The position numbers and the translations under genes are program-made. The notes below the pieces were generated by a model. The model did no database searches. It saw nothing but the letters and a program-made list of their open reading frames with translations, and was not told the origin of the DNA. A DNA stretch of 19,552 nucleotides from positions 1-19,552 of the forward strand of contig CBEVGD010000023.1 in assembly GCA_965549355.1 (NCBI GenBank), in the 5' to 3' direction. Below are positions 15,857 to 19,552 of the stretch, in pieces; position 1 is the first letter of the stretch; every line of letters begins with the position of its first letter. The stretch comes from M55B120 sp965549355 (GTDB lineage Bacteria > Actinomycetota > Humimicrobiia > Humimicrobiales > Humimicrobiaceae).

Positions 15857-15891
15857 TATTTGGGGAATGTAAAAAAAGCGTTCCCCAAATA
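15857..15891 (+). terminator. Strong hairpin, probable terminator or attenuating element
   Basis: Arms TATTTGGGGAATG (15857-15869) and CGTTCCCCAAATA (15879-15891) pair over 13 positions with one G-U, around an A-rich 9-base loop. No T-run follows on the plus strand. It lies between the relic and the amidohydrolase gene and could lower expression of the distal genes of operon 2. Confidence 0.55.
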
Positions 15892-15953
15892 CAATGTTTA
15901 CTAGATGTTTAAACTTGGTCAATATAAATAAAAATTAGAGGTTACGAATTATT

Positions 15954-16814
15954 ATGATTATAGATTTTCATGTCCATATAGAATATAAAAACCCTGATGA
16001 AAAATATTCAGCTGATGATATTGTCAAAGCTATGGATAGCGGAGGTATAGATATTTCAGTACTTCTTGGTAATGATCAGGCTGATGCAGGCTATAAGCGT
16101 CCATGGGTAGATTCCTCTACTATGGCAGTAGCTGTAAACTGCAGTGATGAAGAAGTAGATTCCTACTGCAGCCAATATCCCGACAGGCTGATAGGATTCA
16201 CTTCAATACATCCCGACAGGTGTCAACCCCATAGAAAACTAGAACGGGCAGTAAAAGAATTTGGAATGAAAGGAGTAAAGCTTTATCCTCATTCAGGATT
16301 TTATCCTAATGATAAAAGACTGAATCTTGTTTATGAAAAATGTATTGAATTTGATATCCCTTTGATGGTTCATACTGGAATAAAAGCAGTTTCCTGGCAG
16401 AGTTTAAAATATAACAATCCTATATATGTAGATGATATAGCGGTAAATTTTCCTGATTTAAAAATTATTATGTGCCATGGCGGCTATCCCTGGGTTGAAG
16501 AATTCATGGTGGTTGCATATTCCAATCCTAATATCCAGGTTGATATTACCTTTCTTGATTATATAGAAAAAGCATATAAAAAGCCTGGACTAACAGAGAA
16601 CACTATAAATCGTCTAATTGGTTTAATAGGCCCAGAAAGGCTTTTATGGGGTACAGAAGGACCATATATGGATCTTCCCTTATTCGGAAGCCATGGTCCG
16701 GAATATTATGCTAAATCACAGGATTTTCTGGTTAGGCGTTTTAGTTTTCTTTCGGAAAAAGATAAAAAAAATATACTGGGAGAAAATGCAAAAAAATTAT
16801 TAAAAATAAAATAG
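15954..16814 (+). CDS. Amidohydrolase_2-family (PF04909-type) metal-dependent hydrolase/decarboxylase
   Basis: A 286-residue TIM-barrel enzyme of the family that includes 2-pyrone-4,6-dicarboxylate lactonases and acid decarboxylases. It starts with the metal-binding DFHVH (H6, H8), then GVKLYPH (107-113), H140 in MVHTG and H175 in CHGGYPW. The final metal or general-base Asp of the family, normally GTDxP, is Glu235 in GTEGP. It has no signal peptide. The start is ATG 15954; the nearest purine-rich site (GAGG at 15938-15941) is 12 bases away, which suggests weak initiation. Its place in an inositol-type operon suggests hydrolysis or lactone opening of a polyol-derived acid; substrate unknown. 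Confidence 0.8.
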   Translation: MIIDFHVHIEYKNPDEKYSADDIVKAMDSGGIDISVLLGNDQADAGYKRPWVDSSTMAVAVNCSDEEVDSYCSQYPDRLIGFTSIHPDRCQPHRKLERAVKEFGMKGVKLYPHSGFYPNDKRLNLVYEKCIEFDIPLMVHTGIKAVSWQSLKYNNPIYVDDIAVNFPDLKIIMCHGGYPWVEEFMVVAYSNPNIQVDITFLDYIEKAYKKPGLTENTINRLIGLIGPERLLWGTEGPYMDLPLFGSHGPEYYAKSQDFLVRRFSFLSEKDKKNILGENAKKLLKIK

Positions 16815-16870
16815 AGTCTTATTAATTTTTAAATAAATTATTAATATGGTGATTTTATGGAGGAAGTAGT

Positions 16871-17275
16871 ATGAGAAATTTTAAGAAATATTTAATTTCG
16901 ACTAATAAAATAAAACCCCTGGATGTCGGTGAGGAAGAAGGATTTAAAGGTGTTGATTCAAGACTTCTGATATCTGATGAGACTGTAGGAGATACTACGT
17001 CCTGCCTATTTAGGGCAGTTTTTCCTCCAGGCGCCTATCATGGCAATCATGTTCACAATAAGTCAGATGAGCTTCTCTTCTGTCTTTCAGGAGAAGCAAT
17101 TCAGGCTATTGAGGGTGTAGAGTATGTTATGAAGCCCGGAGATGCCATGATAATACCAAAAGGCAAAACTCATTGGATGAAAAACGTCAGTGACAAACCA
17201 TTTATTACAATTGGTATTTATCCTGATGCTGTGAATTTTGAGGATAGTGACCAGCATTTAATTGTAGATGAGTAA
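16871..17275 (+). CDS. Single-domain cupin
   Basis: A 134-residue small beta-barrel. Motif 1 (GNHVHNKSDELLFCLSG) holds two His and the Glu, and motif 2 (PGDAMIIPKGKTHWM) the last His, so a full metal site is expected. Such proteins act as sugar-acid isomerases, lyases or sensors. GGAGG lies 6 bases before the ATG. It stands between two predicted metal hydrolases, and the three genes look like one functional set added to the inositol genes. I cannot name the reaction. Confidence 0.85.
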   Translation: MRNFKKYLISTNKIKPLDVGEEEGFKGVDSRLLISDETVGDTTSCLFRAVFPPGAYHGNHVHNKSDELLFCLSGEAIQAIEGVEYVMKPGDAMIIPKGKTHWMKNVSDKPFITIGIYPDAVNFEDSDQHLIVDE

Positions 17276-17318
17276 GTTTTTAAACATTATGAGTAAATAA
17301 GAATCGGGGTAAAGAATT

Positions 17319-18323
17319 ATGGTAAAAAAAGATATATTTGAGCTCTCTTTAGAACCCAGGTGGCGAGAAGATACAAAAAGAGCATATAACACAATATTAA
17401 GTATGGGTGATAGGGTAAAGACTATTACAGAAGACGATGCCATTGAGCTTTTAGAAGGTGCTGTGGATATGCATGTGCACTCTATTCCTGACCCTGAAAT
17501 CGATGTAGGCTGGGACCAATTTGAGATAACGAAAAAAGCAACAGATCTGGGTATGGCTGCAGTTGTTTTTAAGTCTCATACTATCCCAACTGCTGCAACA
17601 GTGTATTATGTTCAGAAATCAATAGATGAATATGCCAGAAGTATAGATAAAGACCCTGCCAGGGCATTTGGAGGTATTACTCTCAACTACTACCAGGGGG
17701 GACTAAATCCAGTTGCTGTGGAGATGTGTGCAGATCTGGGTGGTAAGATGGTTTGGCTACCCAGTCATGATGCTTATCACCACAAGCAAGTGATGGGATT
17801 GCCGGGAGGTATAAAACTTCTTGATGAAAATGACAAACCAGTTTCCGAGCTTTATGAGATTTTTAAAATAGTGGCTGAAAATGATATGATTCTGGACCCC
17901 TGCCATACAGGAACTAAACAGAGGTTTGTAATTATAAAGGAGGCAAAAAAATTAGGAGTTAAAAAAATAGTTATAACTCATCCAAACTGGAATGTTACAA
18001 AGGCAACCCATGAGCAGATGGCTGAGATGGGTAAGATGGGTGCATATATAGGTCTCTTTATGTATGGGGATGTACCTAATTTTAATAATCCAAACTGTGA
18101 TCCTATGGAAATGTTTGAGATTATAAAAAAAGTAGGCCCTGAGCACATTATTTTGGCGTCTGATCTGGGTACAGTTATAAATATGCCCCCCTGGGAAGGA
18201 ATGAAGCTATTTATGAGGATCCTAATGGCAAAAGGCATAAGTAAGAAGGATATTAGAACAATGTGTGTTGATAATCCATGCTATCTTCTGGGTTTGGATA
18301 AACTAAAAAAGGGAAGGCGATAA
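17319..18323 (+). CDS. DUF6282-type predicted metal-dependent hydrolase
   Basis: A 334-residue PHP/amidohydrolase-like barrel. The pattern DMHVHSIPD (H52, H54), VVFKSHTIPTAA (K85, H87), DPCHTG (H196), ITHPNW (H221) and ASDLG (D282) gives a complete binuclear-type metal site. DxHVHSxPD followed by KSHxxPTA is the hallmark I associate with the DUF6282 family, whose substrates are not established. About 45 residues precede the barrel. The gene follows the cupin gene by 43 bases and ends two bases before the proposed start of LacI-2, so the two are probably translationally coupled. Confidence 0.75.
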   Translation: MVKKDIFELSLEPRWREDTKRAYNTILSMGDRVKTITEDDAIELLEGAVDMHVHSIPDPEIDVGWDQFEITKKATDLGMAAVVFKSHTIPTAATVYYVQKSIDEYARSIDKDPARAFGGITLNYYQGGLNPVAVEMCADLGGKMVWLPSHDAYHHKQVMGLPGGIKLLDENDKPVSELYEIFKIVAENDMILDPCHTGTKQRFVIIKEAKKLGVKKIVITHPNWNVTKATHEQMAEMGKMGAYIGLFMYGDVPNFNNPNCDPMEMFEIIKKVGPEHIILASDLGTVINMPPWEGMKLFMRILMAKGISKKDIRTMCVDNPCYLLGLDKLKKGRR

Positions 18324-18325
18324 TA

Positions 18326-19333
18326 ATTGTTACTATAAAAGAAGTTGCTAAGAAAGCAGGAGTTTCTGTTGCAACAGTTTCAGCTGTTTTAAATGAAAAT
18401 CGTTTTGTAAGCGATAAATTAATTAAAAGAGTAAAAGCAACAATTGAAGAGTTGGATTACCATCCAAATTTGATAGCTGGTAGTCTAAGATCACGTAAAA
18501 CCAAAGTTATCGGTCTAATAGTCCCTGATAGTTCAAATGCTTTATTTGCTGACATATCTAGAAAAATCGAAGAAATGAGTTCATTAGCGGGCTATACCAT
18601 TATGCTGGGTAATTCCTCTTATGATTATGATAATGAATTTAAAATTTTAAAGGTACTTCATTCAAGAAGAATCGATGGACTAATTATAATGCCTTCAACT
18701 ACAAATACTGAGTATTTTGATAGTCTATCAAAATGGAAATTGCCTTTTGTGATTATTCACCATATTTTACCAAATATAAAAGCAGATTTTGTTTTATTGG
18801 ATAATTTTAGGGGAACTTATGATGCGACAAAGTATTTATTGGATTTAGGCCATAAGCGCATTGGCTATATTGATAGGCCCTATAGCCTTCCTCATAGTCT
18901 GCAAAGATTGGATGGTTATAAAAAAGCTTTAGGAGAAGCAGGGATAAAAAATGATACTGGTTTAATAGTCCGGGGTGATTTTAATTATCAGGGCGGCTTT
19001 GATGCAATGAAAAGATTATTAAATCAAAGAAGTATTCCTACTGCTGTGATAGCATTTAATGATGTTTCTGCTATAGGGGCTTTGAAAGCTATTGAAGATA
19101 TTGGACTAAATGTACCTAAAGATATTTCTTTGATTGGTTTTGATAATATCTCCCTGTGTTCATTTATGACTCCACAACTCACAACCATAAATTTTCCTAC
19201 GGACAGGATGGCAGAAGCTGCTGTTAAGATACTATTGGAAAAGATCAATAACCCAGAAGTAAAAATAAAAGGACAAATGGTCTTGCCTCTTGAATTAATA
19301 ATTAGAGAATCTACTTCTAAGATAAGTAAATAG
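18326..19333 (+). CDS. LacI-family transcriptional regulator (LacI-2)
   Basis: A 335-residue repressor with the usual order: helix-turn-helix (IKEVAKKAGVSVATVSAVLN, 4-23), hinge (PNLIAGSLR) and effector domain (KVIGLIVPDSSN to IIRESTSK). The first ATG in frame (18452) would remove the whole DNA-binding helix set, so the start must lie upstream. The only fitting codon is ATT 18326, giving MVTIKEVA, 8 bases after GGGAAGG. This yields exactly the length of LacI-1. The position usually held by Arg in the recognition helix is Ala20 (His20 in LacI-1). By eye the gene is more AT-rich than LacI-1. It probably binds the operator at 12283, perhaps also that at 5281. Confidence 0.9.
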   Translation: MVTIKEVAKKAGVSVATVSAVLNENRFVSDKLIKRVKATIEELDYHPNLIAGSLRSRKTKVIGLIVPDSSNALFADISRKIEEMSSLAGYTIMLGNSSYDYDNEFKILKVLHSRRIDGLIIMPSTTNTEYFDSLSKWKLPFVIIHHILPNIKADFVLLDNFRGTYDATKYLLDLGHKRIGYIDRPYSLPHSLQRLDGYKKALGEAGIKNDTGLIVRGDFNYQGGFDAMKRLLNQRSIPTAVIAFNDVSAIGALKAIEDIGLNVPKDISLIGFDNISLCSFMTPQLTTINFPTDRMAEAAVKILLEKINNPEVKIKGQMVLPLELIIRESTSKISK

Positions 19334-19353
19334 ATTAATCTGAAGAGATTAAT
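19334..19353. repeat. Inverted repeat in the leader of the last gene
   Basis: ATTAATCT (19334-19341), GAAG, AGATTAAT (19346-19353): a perfect 8-bp inverted repeat starting right after the LacI-2 stop and 26 bases before the next ATG. A-rich sequence follows rather than T, so it is not a typical terminator. Confidence 0.45.
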
Positions 19354-19379
19354 TAAAAATATTTAAATTGAAAGGAATT

Positions 19380-19552
19380 ATGAAGGATTTCGATAATCAA
19401 GATCATAAGTTGAAAAAATCACCAGAAGAAGTTGAAGATGCTATTGTAAGACTGTTTGCAAACATTTATTCCAGGACAGTTGAAGAGATTTCAAAAAAAT
19501 ATGGAGAAGAAGGATTTAATCTCTTTTCTCCTCAAATAATTAACTTTCTTTT
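19380..19552 (+). CDS. Unrecognised protein, right-truncated
   Basis: The first 57 codons of a gene that runs off the window: MKDFDNQDHKLKKSPEEVED, then AIVRLFANIYSRTVEEISKKYGEEG. AAAGGA lies a few bases before the ATG. The predicted helix RLFANIYSRTVEEISKKYGEEG faintly resembles the start of L-2-amino-thiazoline-4-carboxylate-hydrolase-like proteins, but the fragment is too short to assign. It follows LacI-2 by 46 bases and may be the next operon 2 gene. Confidence 0.65.
   Translation, partial: MKDFDNQDHKLKKSPEEVEDAIVRLFANIYSRTVEEISKKYGEEGFNLFSPQIINFL

Noticed and set aside
18452..18454. ATG at 18452 as start of LacI-2
   Set aside because: It would delete the helix-turn-helix; the homologous frame is open back to 18326 with perfect family similarity.
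1..19552. CRISPR arrays, tRNA or rRNA genes, insertion sequences
   Set aside because: No regularly spaced repeats, cloverleaf sequence, transposase frame or terminal inverted repeats were seen on either strand.

Overview
The window looks like a chromosomal segment of a low-GC anaerobic bacterium. HU, sigma-70-type promoters (TTGACA with 17-bp spacers) and Shine-Dalgarno sites are bacterial. The central-carbon enzymes are an archaeal-type mix: FbaB-type class I aldolase, type II GAPDH-like and archaeal-type PGK-like. Such mixes occur in lineages such as Atribacterota or Thermotogota-like bacteria, but the phylum assignment is inference only.

Left part (1-5000), single genes with mixed orientation: the C-terminal part of an AAA ATPase/DUF4143 protein, an exported M23-fold protein (minus), an FbaB-type aldolase, an LDH2-family 2-oxoacid dehydrogenase (minus), HU with a terminator-like hairpin, and a stand-alone LigD-type 3'-phosphoesterase domain (minus).

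Operon 1 (promoter 5252-5280, stop of the last gene 12075): type II GAPDH-like, PGK-like, LarA-like, split transketolase N and C halves, and a LacI regulator, ending at a hairpin terminator. The GAPDH-like and PGK-like proteins keep their catalytic cores, but each has changes in a motif expected to bind substrate phosphate. They may be paralogs specialised for something other than glyceraldehyde-3-phosphate and 3-phosphoglycerate.

Operon 2 (promoter 12253-12281, to the right edge): IolN, IolM and IolO, the enzymes of the Thermotoga-type myo-inositol route. These are followed by the relic of a sugar-binding protein gene, a strong hairpin, an amidohydrolase, a cupin, a DUF6282-type metal hydrolase, a second LacI regulator and a truncated unknown gene.

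The main discovery-type signal is the regulatory link between the two operons. Each starts with a TTGACA-N17 promoter followed at the same distance by nearly the same 22-24 bp palindrome, centred on TTACGTAA. Each also carries a LacI paralog towards its distal end. With the starts chosen here both regulators are 335 residues long, and both appear to start at a non-canonical codon (ATA and ATT). I infer one regulon in which inositol-type cyclic polyol opening (operon 2) is co-controlled with a dehydrogenase/kinase/epimerase/transketolase module (operon 1) that may process a downstream sugar acid or sugar phosphate. The substrate of operon 1 cannot be read from the sequence.
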